A stretch of 64,000 bases of DNA from an uncultured Candidatus Melainabacteria bacterium (GCA_934692625.1 CAKUUC010000008.1:20435-84434), one strand, 5' to 3'; positions 17,440-27,232 are shown, counted from the stretch's first letter. A program made the numbers and translations. Notes: a model not told the origin generated them from the letters alone.

Positions 17440-19191
17440 TTATTTCCCTATTTTTATTTTAAGTTTGAGTCCTAAAAACTTCACAATGATATGCGATTGT
17501 GCTGATAAGTCTTCTCTTTTTATTGAAAATATTCTGTCTTTTATAAAATTTGTATTGCTTTCTTCGTAATATGAAATAATTGAAGTATTGTATGCTTTTT
17601 TTGTTTTAGACATTTTGTACAAATAGTATGAAGTCAACAATTCTGCAAAATATCCTGCCTGTCTGCCAAAAGATACGTCTTGCGGTAGTTTTAATACTAT
17701 TGGAAAAAGAAATTCACAATATTTGAAAAAGTCTTCTTTTTTCATGATAAACATGTTGCAAAATCCACGATGAATATTGCCTTTTAAGAACTTTTCAATT
17801 TCAATACCCTCAGTTTGTTCTACATCTTTGCAAATCTGAATTGCGTTATCAATAAAATCCTTATCTCTATCTTCAAGGTTTAGCCAAATATCGTAAAAAC
17901 TTTGTTTTGAAATTGAATGTTTTTGTTTTATAAAATCATACTTAGATAAAATCTTATCAAGTTTACCGTAGTTTATCTCAAAATATCTTCTGTAATGATT
18001 TAAGCCGATATAGTCAGGATTTCCCAGTTCGTCATAATTTTTCCATGCCCAATAAATAGCGGTCATTTCGTTTAAGGTTCTGTTTAAATATGAAATATTA
18101 TCACCTGTATTATCGCCAATAGTATTATTTAACAACCATTCAAATTCATCTTTAGAAATTCGTCCATCTTTAGTTTTTTCAAATGCAATCTCTCGTCCGC
18201 AATGAATTGGAACTAACTTGTTGCTATTGTAGATATAATCTTTTTTGTGATATGCCACAAGAATTTTGACATCTTTTGGCGGATATTGTTTTTTTATGTA
18301 AGTGTTGTATAGAGCCACGTAAAATCTTGGACGTAAGAAGAAATGCGGTCTGTATTTCATATACGCTAACAAAGACGCTTTTTGATTATCTTTTGTCCAA
18401 TGTTTGTAATCTTTTTCGTTTAATTTCCACGGCGTAAGTTGCAAATATTTGAAATATAAATCTCTATGATAGCTGAAACTTCCGTAGTGCCAAGGTTTTT
18501 TCTTTGCTGTAAAATGAATGATTTTCGGGTATTTTGTGTAACTTGAACGGTTTGTAAAATTGCTTGATTGAACATTCCATTCATCATCAAGTATCAAAAT
18601 ATTACCCTTGCAAACCTCATTTATAATTTCTTGATCGCCAACTTTAATCGTATCAATATGGTTTTTAGTATAATCAAGAAATTTTTGTTCAAGGTTTAAT
18701 TCGACACCTCTTTTTAAATCAACAACAAGCATTCCTGCATTTATGTATGTAGGATTATCTTTTACAAGATGTTTTTTGATATCGTGAACACCGGCAATTG
18801 GGGAACCTTTTAAGTCAACATTGAATAAATCAAATAACGAAGTTTGAACAACCACATCGCAATCTAAATAAATAATTCTAGAAACATGAGGTAGTAATGT
18901 CGGTAATTTTAAGCGATAATAAGTTGCTAAGGTTACGTATTGATGAGATTTTACATTTTTGTAGTTGTCAAAACAATTATCATTAATTTTTACAAAGTTT
19001 ATTTCACAATTTTTTATACTTTTCAGTGATAAAATTTCTTGTTTATGCTTGTCGGAAATTCCACCATCTAATATATAAAAAACAAGGTCATCAGTATTTT
19101 TTGCATTTGACAATGTCGATGCAATTACAACTCCTGCATGTTCAGCATAATTATCATCACAAGATAAACAAATGTTGATAATATTACCCAT
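17440..19191 (-). CDS. GT8 glycosyltransferase fused to DUF4422
   Basis: 583 residues, two enzyme-like domains. Residues 1-290 are an LgtC-like GT8 galactosyl/glucosyltransferase (NICLSCDDNYAEHAGVVIAS, DxD at Asp110-Asp112 in YLDCDVVV, and KPWHYGSF). Residues about 312-560 match DUF4422 (ILVAYHKKD, IGDNTGDNISYLNRT, AIYWAWKNYDELGN, GLNHYRRYF), itself a putative glycosyltransferase. The fusion suggests two successive transfers by one protein. It heads the cluster with a TTGACA-17-TATCCT promoter; AAGGAAGG sits about 15 bases before the ATG. Confidence 0.85.
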   Translation of the reverse strand: MGNIINICLSCDDNYAEHAGVVIASTLSNAKNTDDLVFYILDGGISDKHKQEILSLKSIKNCEINFVKINDNCFDNYKNVKSHQYVTLATYYRLKLPTLLPHVSRIIYLDCDVVVQTSLFDLFNVDLKGSPIAGVHDIKKHLVKDNPTYINAGMLVVDLKRGVELNLEQKFLDYTKNHIDTIKVGDQEIINEVCKGNILILDDEWNVQSSNFTNRSSYTKYPKIIHFTAKKKPWHYGSFSYHRDLYFKYLQLTPWKLNEKDYKHWTKDNQKASLLAYMKYRPHFFLRPRFYVALYNTYIKKQYPPKDVKILVAYHKKDYIYNSNKLVPIHCGREIAFEKTKDGRISKDEFEWLLNNTIGDNTGDNISYLNRTLNEMTAIYWAWKNYDELGNPDYIGLNHYRRYFEINYGKLDKILSKYDFIKQKHSISKQSFYDIWLNLEDRDKDFIDNAIQICKDVEQTEGIEIEKFLKGNIHRGFCNMFIMKKEDFFKYCEFLFPIVLKLPQDVSFGRQAGYFAELLTSYYLYKMSKTKKAYNTSIISYYEESNTNFIKDRIFSIKREDLSAQSHIIVKFLGLKLKIKIGK

Positions 19192-19218
19192 TTTGATACG
19201 AATTTCCTTCCTTTTTCA

Positions 19219-19247
19219 AGGATATAATTAATTAGTATTTATGTCAA
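19219..19247 (-). promoter_or_regulatory. Promoter of the glycan cluster
   Basis: On the minus strand: TTGACA (19247-19242), 17-bp spacer, TATCCT (19224-19219), then the AAGGAAGG site and the ATG at 19191. Confidence 0.65.
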
Positions 19248-19271
19248 CGAATAATATATTTTTATATACTA

Positions 19272-19302
19272 AAAAAACACCCAAAGATTAAGGGTGTTTT
19301 TT
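19272..19302 (-). terminator. Intrinsic terminator
   Basis: An 11-bp stem (AAAAAACACCC / GGGTGTTTTTT) with an 8 to 9-nt loop. It lies downstream of the minus-strand gene ending at 19324. Confidence 0.85.
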
Positions 19303-19323
19303 AGGTTGATTTTTTGTAAATTA

Positions 19324-19914
19324 TTAATGCCTGTATTGAGCGGTATCCCAATCCATAATAGGAATGTCGCTTTCAAAATCTTTAATTTTTTCGGTTGTAG
19401 TTTCAAGTTTTTTGCTTGCTTCGCTAAATTCTTTTTGTATTCTTTCAGCGGCAGCGTTATTTTGTTTTGCTAATATTGAATATGTCGGATTTCCAGAGAT
19501 TTCTGCTCTTGTGTTGTTTAATGCTGCCATACTTTTTAAGTGGGTTAGTTTATTATCTAATGCGTTCAATTTTGGAACTTCTTTACCTTCCAATTTACCT
19601 TTTTTGAAGATTCTGGCAAATGCTTTTCCCATCTCTTGAGCGTTTGCTCGACTAAACCAATGTTTGAATTCTTTTAGCGGTTCAGATGTTGCAGCTACAT
19701 TTCCATCAACTATAAAATCTGCGACATTGAAGTAAGTTCCATCTAATCTGTCAACTTTATAAGCTTGAATAACAAGTTCATCGTTTTTATAGTGCTGTGT
19801 CAATTTAGAAAAAGTTTCTTCCGCTTTTGCCAATTTTGCCCTGTCCAAGTTTATGTCGTTAAGTTTTAATCTTGCCGAGAATGCAGGTTGGTTTACGCTG
19901 TAATTAGTGTTCAT
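19324..19914 (-). CDS. Protein of unknown function with N-terminal AFSAR motif
   Basis: 196 residues. The N-terminus NQPAFSARLKL carries the F-S-A variant of the recurring motif (Phe12). Residues 20-110 form a mixed domain (AKAEETFSKLTQHYKNDELVIQ and an HWFSRANAQEMGKAFARIFKKG helix) and 150-185 a coiled coil. No signal peptide or membrane helix. AAAAGGAGG gives a strong start. It has its own terminator. No family recognised; I have seen similar architectures only in this bacterial group. Confidence 0.7.
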   Translation of the reverse strand: MNTNYSVNQPAFSARLKLNDINLDRAKLAKAEETFSKLTQHYKNDELVIQAYKVDRLDGTYFNVADFIVDGNVAATSEPLKEFKHWFSRANAQEMGKAFARIFKKGKLEGKEVPKLNALDNKLTHLKSMAALNNTRAEISGNPTYSILAKQNNAAAERIQKEFSEASKKLETTTEKIKDFESDIPIMDWDTAQYRH

Positions 19915-19995
19915 TAAGTTGCCTCCTTTTGTTATTTACACGAAGGCTTCTCAAGATGTAAACTTGCTACCAAAATAAAAAATCGTTACAAAAAT

Positions 19996-20319
19996 TTATA
20001 ACCCTAAATCCTTTAAAAGTCTTTCGTTTTCGGAAAGATTAAACAACGCATCTTCAGAAAACGGGTCAACGATTCCGTTTTTTCTGAATAAATCATCAAC
20101 AATCTTGTTGTGAGTTGTATTTTCAGGGTTTGAAAGTGCTAGTTTTGTGAAATTTGTGATGTCTGTTTTTCTTTCGTATAAATTTAGAGCATGCTTAGAC
20201 AAACCTTTTAAAAAGGTTGTTTTTGTTTCTTCTTTGAACGAATTAATCGGCGAAGACATTGGAAAACAAGAGTTTTCGTCATTTGCTGCTTTTAGTTGTT
20301 TTGCCAATTTTTTGAACAT
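19996..20319 (-). CDS. Small protein of unknown function
   Basis: 107 residues, basic amphipathic N-terminus (MFKKLAKQLKAAN) followed by a helical soluble region. AGGGAG lies 5 bases before the ATG at 20319; the in-frame GTG at 20322 is less likely. It lies 81 bases upstream of the 19914 gene on the same strand and may be co-transcribed. Divergent from serS. No family recognised. Confidence 0.6.
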   Translation of the reverse strand: MFKKLAKQLKAANDENSCFPMSSPINSFKEETKTTFLKGLSKHALNLYERKTDITNFTKLALSNPENTTHNKIVDDLFRKNGIVDPFSEDALFNLSENERLLKDLGL

Positions 20320-20409
20320 CACATCTCCCTATAGTTATTAATATTATACATTATTTCAGAAATATTGCAATTTTATATTGTCATGCCGTACAAATTTGTA
20401 ATACCTACC

Positions 20410-20438
20410 TTGATTATTCGTTTTGTTTAAAATAAAAT
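20410..20438 (+). promoter_or_regulatory. serS promoter
   Basis: TTGATT at 20410, 17-bp spacer, TAAAAT at 20433, followed by AAAAAGGAG before the ATG. Confidence 0.6.
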
Positions 20439-20471
20439 GCAAGTACTAAAAAAAAGGAGTAAGAGTAGATT

Positions 20472-21737
20472 ATGCTTGATATTAAACTAATTAGAGAAAA
20501 TCCTGAGAAAATAAATGAATTGTTAAAAAGAAGAAATCCTGCTTTATCAATAGATGAAGTTATTAAGATTGATGAAGAGAGAAGAAAAATTCAAACTCAG
20601 GCTGACGAACTTAGAGCGCGCAGAAAAAATGAATCTCAAAAAATTGGTATGATGAAGAAAAATGGTGAAAATACCGATGAAATTCAAGAAGATGTGAGAA
20701 AATTAGGTGATGAAATTAAAGAATTAGAAGAAGTTCAAAACCAATTAGACCAAAAACAAAGAGATGTTCTTCTTCATATCCCAAACATTCCTGATGAATC
20801 TACTCCGATAGGAAAATCTGAAGATGATAACGTAGTTGTTTCAACTTGGGGTGAACCTACAAAATTTGATTTTGATTTCAAAGCGCATTGGGATATTTGC
20901 GAAGAAAAAGGAATTGTTGATTTCGAGCGTGGTGTAAGATTATCTCAATCAAGATTTATCTTGTACCGTGGAAAAGGCGCAAGACTTGAACGTGCTATTA
21001 TCAACTTCTTCCTTGATGAGCATACTCAAAACGAAGGTTATGAGGAAATTTTACCACCATTTATGGCAAATTCTGCTACAATGACCGGTACTGGTCAACT
21101 TCCAAAATTTAAAGAAGATATGTACAAATGTGAAAACGAAGATTTGTACTTGATTCCGACAGCCGAAGTTCCTGTTACTAATATTTATGCCGGTGAAATT
21201 CTATCAGAAGATGAATTGCCTAAATATATGACTGCATACACTCCATGCTTTAGACGTGAAGCTGGTTCAGCTGGTAAAGATACAAGAGGTTTAATAAGAG
21301 TTCACCAATTCAATAAAGTTGAAATGGTAAAATATACAACTCCTGAAAATTCTCCAATGGAACACGAAAAATTAACTGAAAACGGTGAAAGAATGCTTCA
21401 ACTTTTGGGTTTGCCATATAGAAGAGTTTCTTTATGTACTGCTGATATCGGATTTTCTGCTAACAAATGTTGGGATTTGGAAGTTTGGATGCCATCTTAC
21501 GGAACTTATAAAGAAATTTCAAGTTGTTCTAATTATGGTGATTACCAAGCACGTCGTGCAAATATCAGATATAAAGATAAAGCTACCGGCAAAACCAGAT
21601 TTGTTCACACAATTAATGGCTCAGGTTTGGCAGTTGGTAGAACATTTGCAGCGATTATTGAAAACTTCCAACAAGAAGATGGAACAGTTATTATTCCGGA
21701 AGTTTTGAGAAAATATACCGGTTTTGACAGACTATAA
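20472..21737 (+). CDS. serS: Seryl-tRNA synthetase
   Basis: 421 residues, full-length class II synthetase charging tRNA-Ser. The N-terminal coiled-coil tRNA-binding arm covers residues about 30-100. The catalytic core shows TGTGQLPKF, motif 2 (CFRREAGSAGKDTRGLIRVHQF region) and motif 3 (NGSGLAVGRTFAAIIENFQ). The C-terminus GTVIIPEVLRKYTGFD is standard. Own promoter, strong Shine-Dalgarno and terminator; monocistronic. Confidence 0.98.
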   Translation: MLDIKLIRENPEKINELLKRRNPALSIDEVIKIDEERRKIQTQADELRARRKNESQKIGMMKKNGENTDEIQEDVRKLGDEIKELEEVQNQLDQKQRDVLLHIPNIPDESTPIGKSEDDNVVVSTWGEPTKFDFDFKAHWDICEEKGIVDFERGVRLSQSRFILYRGKGARLERAIINFFLDEHTQNEGYEEILPPFMANSATMTGTGQLPKFKEDMYKCENEDLYLIPTAEVPVTNIYAGEILSEDELPKYMTAYTPCFRREAGSAGKDTRGLIRVHQFNKVEMVKYTTPENSPMEHEKLTENGERMLQLLGLPYRRVSLCTADIGFSANKCWDLEVWMPSYGTYKEISSCSNYGDYQARRANIRYKDKATGKTRFVHTINGSGLAVGRTFAAIIENFQQEDGTVIIPEVLRKYTGFDRL

Positions 21738-21770
21738 TATAGTTTTAAAAACATAAATATTATAAAAGTT

Positions 21771-21803
21771 GGCTCTAAATTAAAAATTTAGAGCCTCTTT
21801 TTT
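21771..21803. terminator. Terminator between serS and the cyclase gene
   Basis: A 10-bp perfect stem (GGCTCTAAAT / ATTTAGAGCC) with a 4-nt loop, then TCTTTTTTA. It separates two converging genes. Confidence 0.85.
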
Positions 21804-21820
21804 ATCTTATCTAAATATTA

Positions 21821-23812
21821 TTATTTATCGGCTTTTTCTATTCGTAAAACTTCGTAAATATTCATTTTTTGCGCTTTTCCACGAATTTTTACTTCGTTAA
21901 TTTTAATAACGTCTGCAATATCAGAAATATAAGAATATGTAGAACTGCTTACAAGTAAATTGGTTTTGTAGACTTTGTTGAAACTTTCGATTCTACTTGC
22001 AAGGTTTACTGTGTCACCGATTACAGTGTATTCCATACGGGCTTCAGAACCTATATTGCCGATGAACACTTCGCCGGTACAAATTCCAATTCCGATTTCG
22101 ATTTTTGGCTTCCCTTCCATTAACCATTTTTCTCTCAAATATGCAACTTTTTGCAACATCTCGTAGGCGCATCGAACAGCGTTAACTGGGTGGTTAAGGT
22201 CTTGAATTGGTTCTCCAAAAATTGCCATAACCGCATCTCCGATGAATTTGTTAATAACACCGTTGTATTTTGTAATAATTGGTTCCATTTCGGTAAAATA
22301 TTCATTCAAAATTTTTGTAACATCTTCTGCTGACATTTTTTCACTCATACTTGTGAAACCTCTTATGTCAGAGAATAAAACCGTTACGATTGCACGTTTT
22401 CCACCGAGTTTTAAGTCATCAATATTATTTACAACATTTTTCATGATGTCTTGAGATAAATATTTTCCCATTGCTTGTTTTATTTTTTCTTTGTTTCTGT
22501 TTTCTGTGATGAATTTAAACGAATAACCAAAGACAAAAGTCACTATTTCAGCACTAATCGGTATTACAGGATTTGTTATAATTCCGCATACTGCAAGGAT
22601 AATTACTGCTATTCCATATAAAATATTTAGTCCGATAATTGAGAGTAAACCTTTAAATACTTTTGTTTTCAAAATTATTGCGAAAACTAAAATCGAAAGA
22701 AGTAAAAGCGACAATATATCAAGTGAAAAAACTAAAATTCCATCTTTTTTTATAAAGTCACCAAAAAGCAAGTTGTCATAGGCTGTTGTTTGTACATCTA
22801 CTCCTGGGTGTCTTTCATTCATTGGCGTTTTTACGACGTCACCGGAAGGTCCCGTTATGTTCGCTCCAATAAATATTGTTTTGTCTTTGAATAATTCCGG
22901 ATCATATAGCCTATCTTTCCCTTTTGAATTGTATAATTCAGGGTGATTTTGTGGTGTGATACCGTTTTTTAAGGCATTATAAGATTCCAGTATTTTGTAT
23001 GCCGAAATTGTAATATGAGAGTAACTTGATTCTCCGTTATTTGAATAGAACCAAATCGGCGTCTTTAGTAACCCTTGTTTATCTATTGTAATTGGAATTT
23101 TTAGACCTGTTTTGGGAATTATTAAATTGTAATTATCTAAGATTACGTCATTTGTATCGTTTTCTAAAAGATATGTCTTGAGCGCTAAAGACGGGTAGAA
23201 ATCATCACCAATTCTTACAATATATTCAGAATTATATACTTGGTGAGTTGTGTCATCTTCTTTAAAATATACAGAACCTAAATTGATTTTTTGAGCGGCA
23301 AGTTCTTCTGATATATTTGTTATTCCGTTAAATGTTTTAGGATAAATATCTTTTGATAAAATTTTTACATTTAACTTTTGATTGTTTTTGAATTGTTCAA
23401 AAAATTGACTTCCTTTGTCGCTTTGGTCGTCCAGTGAATATCCTGTTGTGAAATTTTTTATTTTAGAAAAAACATTGAGTTGTTTAATTTTATTATGTGC
23501 ATTTTCGGAAAATTGAATACAAAAATCGTATGAAACACTTTTGGGTTTTGCATATTCATAGAAATAATTCAGTAATTTTACTCTTTCTTCTATTGTGCTC
23601 CAGTTAGGATATTTTTCTGCAGTTCTGTCATCTGCAACGATAATTATACTGTCATTTGAGGAGCTGATGTTCCACGTTGCAAAATTTTTCAATAAAAACC
23701 CATAGACAGGTTTTGATAAAAATGTTGCGGCAATTGCTGAAATCATTGCCGTTAATATCAAATATAGGCAAAATGCCCCGGCATAGAACCAAAAGTTTTT
23801 AAATTTTTTCAT
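21821..23812 (-). CDS. CHASE2-domain class III adenylate cyclase
   Basis: 663 residues. One N-terminal membrane helix (14-34), an extracytoplasmic CHASE2 sensor (about 50-350, with TIFIGANITGPSGD), three membrane helices (about 360-430) and a cyclase catalytic domain (475-640). Metal-binding Asp482 (FSDIRGF) and Asp526 (IGDAVMAIFGEP), purine-selecting Lys522 and Thr596, and transition-state Asn603 and Arg607 (NLASRIE) are all present, so it should make cAMP. This layout is common in cyanobacteria. GGGGAGA precedes the start. The ligand sensed is unknown. Confidence 0.93.
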   Translation of the reverse strand: MKKFKNFWFYAGAFCLYLILTAMISAIAATFLSKPVYGFLLKNFATWNISSSNDSIIIVADDRTAEKYPNWSTIEERVKLLNYFYEYAKPKSVSYDFCIQFSENAHNKIKQLNVFSKIKNFTTGYSLDDQSDKGSQFFEQFKNNQKLNVKILSKDIYPKTFNGITNISEELAAQKINLGSVYFKEDDTTHQVYNSEYIVRIGDDFYPSLALKTYLLENDTNDVILDNYNLIIPKTGLKIPITIDKQGLLKTPIWFYSNNGESSYSHITISAYKILESYNALKNGITPQNHPELYNSKGKDRLYDPELFKDKTIFIGANITGPSGDVVKTPMNERHPGVDVQTTAYDNLLFGDFIKKDGILVFSLDILSLLLLSILVFAIILKTKVFKGLLSIIGLNILYGIAVIILAVCGIITNPVIPISAEIVTFVFGYSFKFITENRNKEKIKQAMGKYLSQDIMKNVVNNIDDLKLGGKRAIVTVLFSDIRGFTSMSEKMSAEDVTKILNEYFTEMEPIITKYNGVINKFIGDAVMAIFGEPIQDLNHPVNAVRCAYEMLQKVAYLREKWLMEGKPKIEIGIGICTGEVFIGNIGSEARMEYTVIGDTVNLASRIESFNKVYKTNLLVSSSTYSYISDIADVIKINEVKIRGKAQKMNIYEVLRIEKADK

Positions 23813-23873
23813 ACATATCTCCCCACAGGTTATTTATTTTATGATATAATAAAGTCTAAAAAAAGGGAAGATT

Positions 23874-24479
23874 ATGAATTTTGATTTAACAAAAAAACTA
23901 AAGGAAAACAAAGTTTTTCCTATCATTAGAAGTACAGATGAAAACGACGTTATCGCGAAAGTTAATGCATTGATAGACGGTGGTCTTGATGTTATTGAAG
24001 TTAACGTTGATGCTCCGAGAGTTTTCAATGCAATTAGTAAAGTTGCAGATAAGGCTGTAATTTGTGCAGGTGGAATTATTACATCATTGCAAGCACAAGT
24101 AGCAATTGAGTCCGGTGCAAAAATTATCTCATCACCTATTTTTCAACATAATTTATTGAAAATTTCAAAAGATAAACAATTACCGTTTATTGCAGGAACT
24201 TCAACCGCTAACGAAGCATACGAAGCGTGGAAATCAAGAATTCCGGTTGTGAAAATTTATCCGATAACTGCAATGGGTGGGGTTGAATATATTGAAAATT
24301 TACTTAGACCTATGCCGTTTTTGAATATTATTCCTCAAGGTGATGTCAAACTTCATGAAGTTGCTGATTATTTAAAAGCCGGTGCTTTAGCGGTTGGTGT
24401 TGGTAGAAACTTGACAGGTGTAGAGTCTTATTCTGAGATAACCAAACGAACTAAAGAATTATTGGAGAAATTAAAATAA
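23874..24479 (+). CDS. eda: KDPG/KHG aldolase
   Basis: 201 residues, typical class I aldolase that cleaves 2-keto-3-deoxy-6-phosphogluconate to pyruvate and glyceraldehyde-3-phosphate. Catalytic Glu42 (IEVNVDAP) and Schiff-base Lys127 (VVKIYP) are in place, with the CAGGII and AVGVGRNL phosphate-binding segments. It overlaps kdgK by one base (TAATG), so the pair is coupled. No edd is nearby, so the input is probably free KDG phosphorylated by the next gene product (from pectin, alginate or uronates). Confidence 0.93.
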   Translation: MNFDLTKKLKENKVFPIIRSTDENDVIAKVNALIDGGLDVIEVNVDAPRVFNAISKVADKAVICAGGIITSLQAQVAIESGAKIISSPIFQHNLLKISKDKQLPFIAGTSTANEAYEAWKSRIPVVKIYPITAMGGVEYIENLLRPMPFLNIIPQGDVKLHEVADYLKAGALAVGVGRNLTGVESYSEITKRTKELLEKLK

Positions 24480-25423
24480 TGATTGATAAGTCGTTGGATA
24501 TTATTACTATCGGAGAAAGTCTGATAGAGTTATCTTCTAATCAAAAATTAGAAGATGCAGAGTGCTTGCACAAATATTACGGTGGAGATTCCTTGGTTGT
24601 TGCGGTTGCAGCAAGCCGATTGAAGTCAAAAGTCGGATTTATTACATGTTTAGGTAACGATGTTTTCAAACAATTTTTAGTAAAAAGTTGGGAAAAAGAA
24701 GGGCTTGACACCTCTTTTGTAACTTGTACCGATGAAAACAACGGCATTTACTTTGTCGCTCGTGTGGCTGGAGAAGGTAAAGAATTTGCTCACTACAGAA
24801 AGAAAATCGCACCTGCAAAATTATCAATAGATAATATCAACGAGGATTATATAAAATCCGCAAAAATTGTGTACGCATCTGGAGTTACAATGTCTTTGTC
24901 AATTCAGGCTCGAGAAGCAGTGAAGAAAGCATTTGAAGTAGCAAAAGAAAATGGTATTTTGACTGCTTACGATCCTAATTTTTCAAAATTATTGTCTTCT
25001 GAAGATGAGGCTAAAGAGTACATTGCAGAAATTTTACCACTGACAGATATTTTGTTTATCAGTGAAAATAATGACATTCGTTCTTTGTATGAATTGGAGT
25101 CTGTTGATCAAGCAATAAAAAGGCTTACCGACTACGGAATTGATACAATTATTGTCAAATCAAGCAAAGATAAAGGTTACTATGTGAATAATAATCAAAA
25201 TACTCTATTTGTGCCATTCTATACCGAAACTACTGTAGATACGACATCATCTGGAGATGCGTTTAATGGTGCATATTTACATTCTATAACTTCCGGTTAT
25301 TCACCGGCGGAATCAGCAAAAATTGCCTCAATTGCCGCAGGTTTGCAGGCTCAAGGAATTGGTGCCATAAAATCAGTTCCTTATTATGATGAAGTTTTTG
25401 AAATATATAAAAACGGAGTTTAG
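24479..25423 (+). CDS. kdgK: PfkB-family sugar kinase, likely 2-keto-3-deoxygluconate kinase
   Basis: 314 residues, ribokinase fold. The N-terminal GESLIELSSNQ, central AYDPNFSKLL and C-terminal TVDTTSSGDAFNGAYL (anion hole and catalytic Asp) are the PfkB signatures. Its overlap with eda strongly suggests that it phosphorylates 2-keto-3-deoxygluconate, feeding Eda. The symbol is assigned from context. The Shine-Dalgarno lies inside the end of eda. csaB begins one base after its stop. Confidence 0.85.
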   Translation: MIDKSLDIITIGESLIELSSNQKLEDAECLHKYYGGDSLVVAVAASRLKSKVGFITCLGNDVFKQFLVKSWEKEGLDTSFVTCTDENNGIYFVARVAGEGKEFAHYRKKIAPAKLSIDNINEDYIKSAKIVYASGVTMSLSIQAREAVKKAFEVAKENGILTAYDPNFSKLLSSEDEAKEYIAEILPLTDILFISENNDIRSLYELESVDQAIKRLTDYGIDTIIVKSSKDKGYYVNNNQNTLFVPFYTETTVDTTSSGDAFNGAYLHSITSGYSPAESAKIASIAAGLQAQGIGAIKSVPYYDEVFEIYKNGV

Positions 25424-25424
25424 T

Positions 25425-26444
25425 ATGAAGAAAAAAAGATTTGTTTTGTCCGGATATTTTGGCTTCAAAAATTTTGGAGATGAGGCAATTTTGTCTGTTC
25501 TTGTGGCAAAATTGCGTGAATACGGACATAAAATCACCATAATTTCTTCTGATACTAAGTATACAAAAAGTAAATTCCGTTTTGTAAGAAGTGTTTATAC
25601 TTTTAATATTAGAGATTTAATTGGCGCTATTGCAAAATCTGATTTTTTGATATCTGGCGGCGGTAGTTTGCTGCAAGATACTACGAGTTTTAAAAGTCTG
25701 ATTTATTATCTTTTTGTAATTTTTATGGGATTGATTTTGGGTAAAAAAGTTATTATTTTTGCTCAAGGTATTGGACCTATTTCAAATCCTGTAGGACAAT
25801 TTTTGACCGGTTTTTTGTTAAGATTTTGTACTTATGTAAGTGTTCGAGATGTGAAAAGTCAAGAATTGTTGAAAAAATGGGGAGTGAATTCGGAACTATT
25901 GTGTGACCCGATATTTTCAACAATGATACCGGAAGTTCAAAAAGAAAAGCGAGTAGCGGTTCAATTGAGAAATTGCGCAACTATGAATGAAGATTTTATT
26001 GACAGGCTTGCTCAAAACGTTGTGACAAGTTTTCCTGATTATATGATAGACATCTACTCATTTCAGGACACGTTAGATTTAGAGGTTTGTAAAAAATTCG
26101 AGCGCGCAGTTAGACTTTTGAATTCAGATATTAAAACTACATTATTTTCAGGCTTAACTGATGAACAAACTGTTAGTAATATCGCCAAATCAGAGTTTAT
26201 GGTGGCAATGAGATTTCATGCGCTGATTGTTGGATTGCTGGCGGGAGTAAAAGTTCTGGGTATCAATTACGATATCAAGGTTGAAAAATTGGCAAAAGAA
26301 TTTGGCTTTCCTTTGATAGGGTTAAAAAAATCTTTTGAAAAAGAATTTACTCTACAAAAAAATCTTGATATGCAAACAATTAGTAATTTGGTGAAAAATA
26401 AGAACTTTGATTGGTCTACGTTTGAACGTGTAATAAACGGTTAA
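25425..26444 (+). CDS. csaB: Polysaccharide pyruvyl transferase (CsaB)
   Basis: 339 residues. CsaB adds pyruvate ketals to cell-wall polysaccharide, which in many bacteria anchors SLH-domain surface proteins. Family marks are LSGYFGFKNFGDEAIL near the N-terminus, ISGGGSLLQDTTS, IFAQGIGPI, VSVRDVKSQELL and MRFHALIVGLLAG in the C-terminal half. The ATG at 25425 with GGAG 6 bases before is preferred to an overlapping start inside kdgK. It is the third gene of the eda-kdgK-csaB run, although its role is envelope-related rather than catabolic. Confidence 0.9.
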   Translation: MKKKRFVLSGYFGFKNFGDEAILSVLVAKLREYGHKITIISSDTKYTKSKFRFVRSVYTFNIRDLIGAIAKSDFLISGGGSLLQDTTSFKSLIYYLFVIFMGLILGKKVIIFAQGIGPISNPVGQFLTGFLLRFCTYVSVRDVKSQELLKKWGVNSELLCDPIFSTMIPEVQKEKRVAVQLRNCATMNEDFIDRLAQNVVTSFPDYMIDIYSFQDTLDLEVCKKFERAVRLLNSDIKTTLFSGLTDEQTVSNIAKSEFMVAMRFHALIVGLLAGVKVLGINYDIKVEKLAKEFGFPLIGLKKSFEKEFTLQKNLDMQTISNLVKNKNFDWSTFERVING

Positions 26445-26449
26445 TATTT

Positions 26450-27232
26450 ATGAAAATTGATGAAATCAGAAAAATATATCGTCAATATCAAACATTTCCA
26501 CAGAATTTACCAAATGAGATAAAAGGATTTAATTGGGCGGCATTTTTGTTGACCTTTATTTGGGGTGTTCCTCATAAAGTTTGGATAACATTAGTTGCGA
26601 TTCCTTTGATATGGTTTCAATTACCGTTTGGTTTTAATTGGCTATTGTTGCTTGTTTTTCAATTGTATTGCGGAATAAGAGGGAACGAATGGGCATATAG
26701 AGCAAATAATTATAAATCAGGTTACGAATTTAGGCTTTCTCAAATTAAATGGACAATTTTTGCAGTATTGTTAAATATTGCACTTCCTTTTATATTTTTA
26801 CTTATTGTTTTTGTATTTGTAAAAAATGTTGATATGAATGATTTTGTACAAAATGCTCAATGCTCTGTTGTTTATAAACGTTTAAAATCAAAACCTGTCA
26901 GACTGATTTCGTTAAAATCTGAAAATCAGTTAGCAGAAGATTTCGCTCGTAATTTTGCTGAGGCAAAAAGTGACAATAATTCTGTAATATTCTCACTGTC
27001 TGAAAAAGATAAATCTCTGGAATTGTATTATATTAATTTTTATAAAAATTCTCAAAAATGTAGTTTAGCAGAACAGAATTGTAAAATTCAAAGCGGTTTT
27101 TCTGTCCCTACTGAGATTTATGAGCCAACCGGAGAATGTTTGTTCTATTTTGACGATGATTTTAATATTGAACCTTCTGTTTCAACCAGAAAATCAATTC
27201 AAAAGGGATATAATATATTTAAGTATTTGTAA
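26450..27232 (+). CDS. Membrane protein, DUF2628-like N-terminus
   Basis: 260 residues. Residues 27-80 resemble DUF2628-type small membrane proteins (FNWAAFLLTFIWGVPHKVW, then GIRGNEWAYRANNY) with two to three helices, and another helix lies at 98-124. The C-terminal half (130-260) is a soluble domain with Cys residues in AEQNCKIQSG and a CLFYFDDDF segment. It starts 5 bases after csaB and may be co-transcribed, but no clear ribosome site is seen. Function unknown. Confidence 0.7.
   Translation: MKIDEIRKIYRQYQTFPQNLPNEIKGFNWAAFLLTFIWGVPHKVWITLVAIPLIWFQLPFGFNWLLLLVFQLYCGIRGNEWAYRANNYKSGYEFRLSQIKWTIFAVLLNIALPFIFLLIVFVFVKNVDMNDFVQNAQCSVVYKRLKSKPVRLISLKSENQLAEDFARNFAEAKSDNNSVIFSLSEKDKSLELYYINFYKNSQKCSLAEQNCKIQSGFSVPTEIYEPTGECLFYFDDDFNIEPSVSTRKSIQKGYNIFKYL

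Noticed and set aside
21821..23812. Guanylate cyclase
   Set aside because: Lys522 and Thr596 at the purine-selecting positions fit adenylate cyclase; guanylate cyclases carry Glu and Cys or Ser there.
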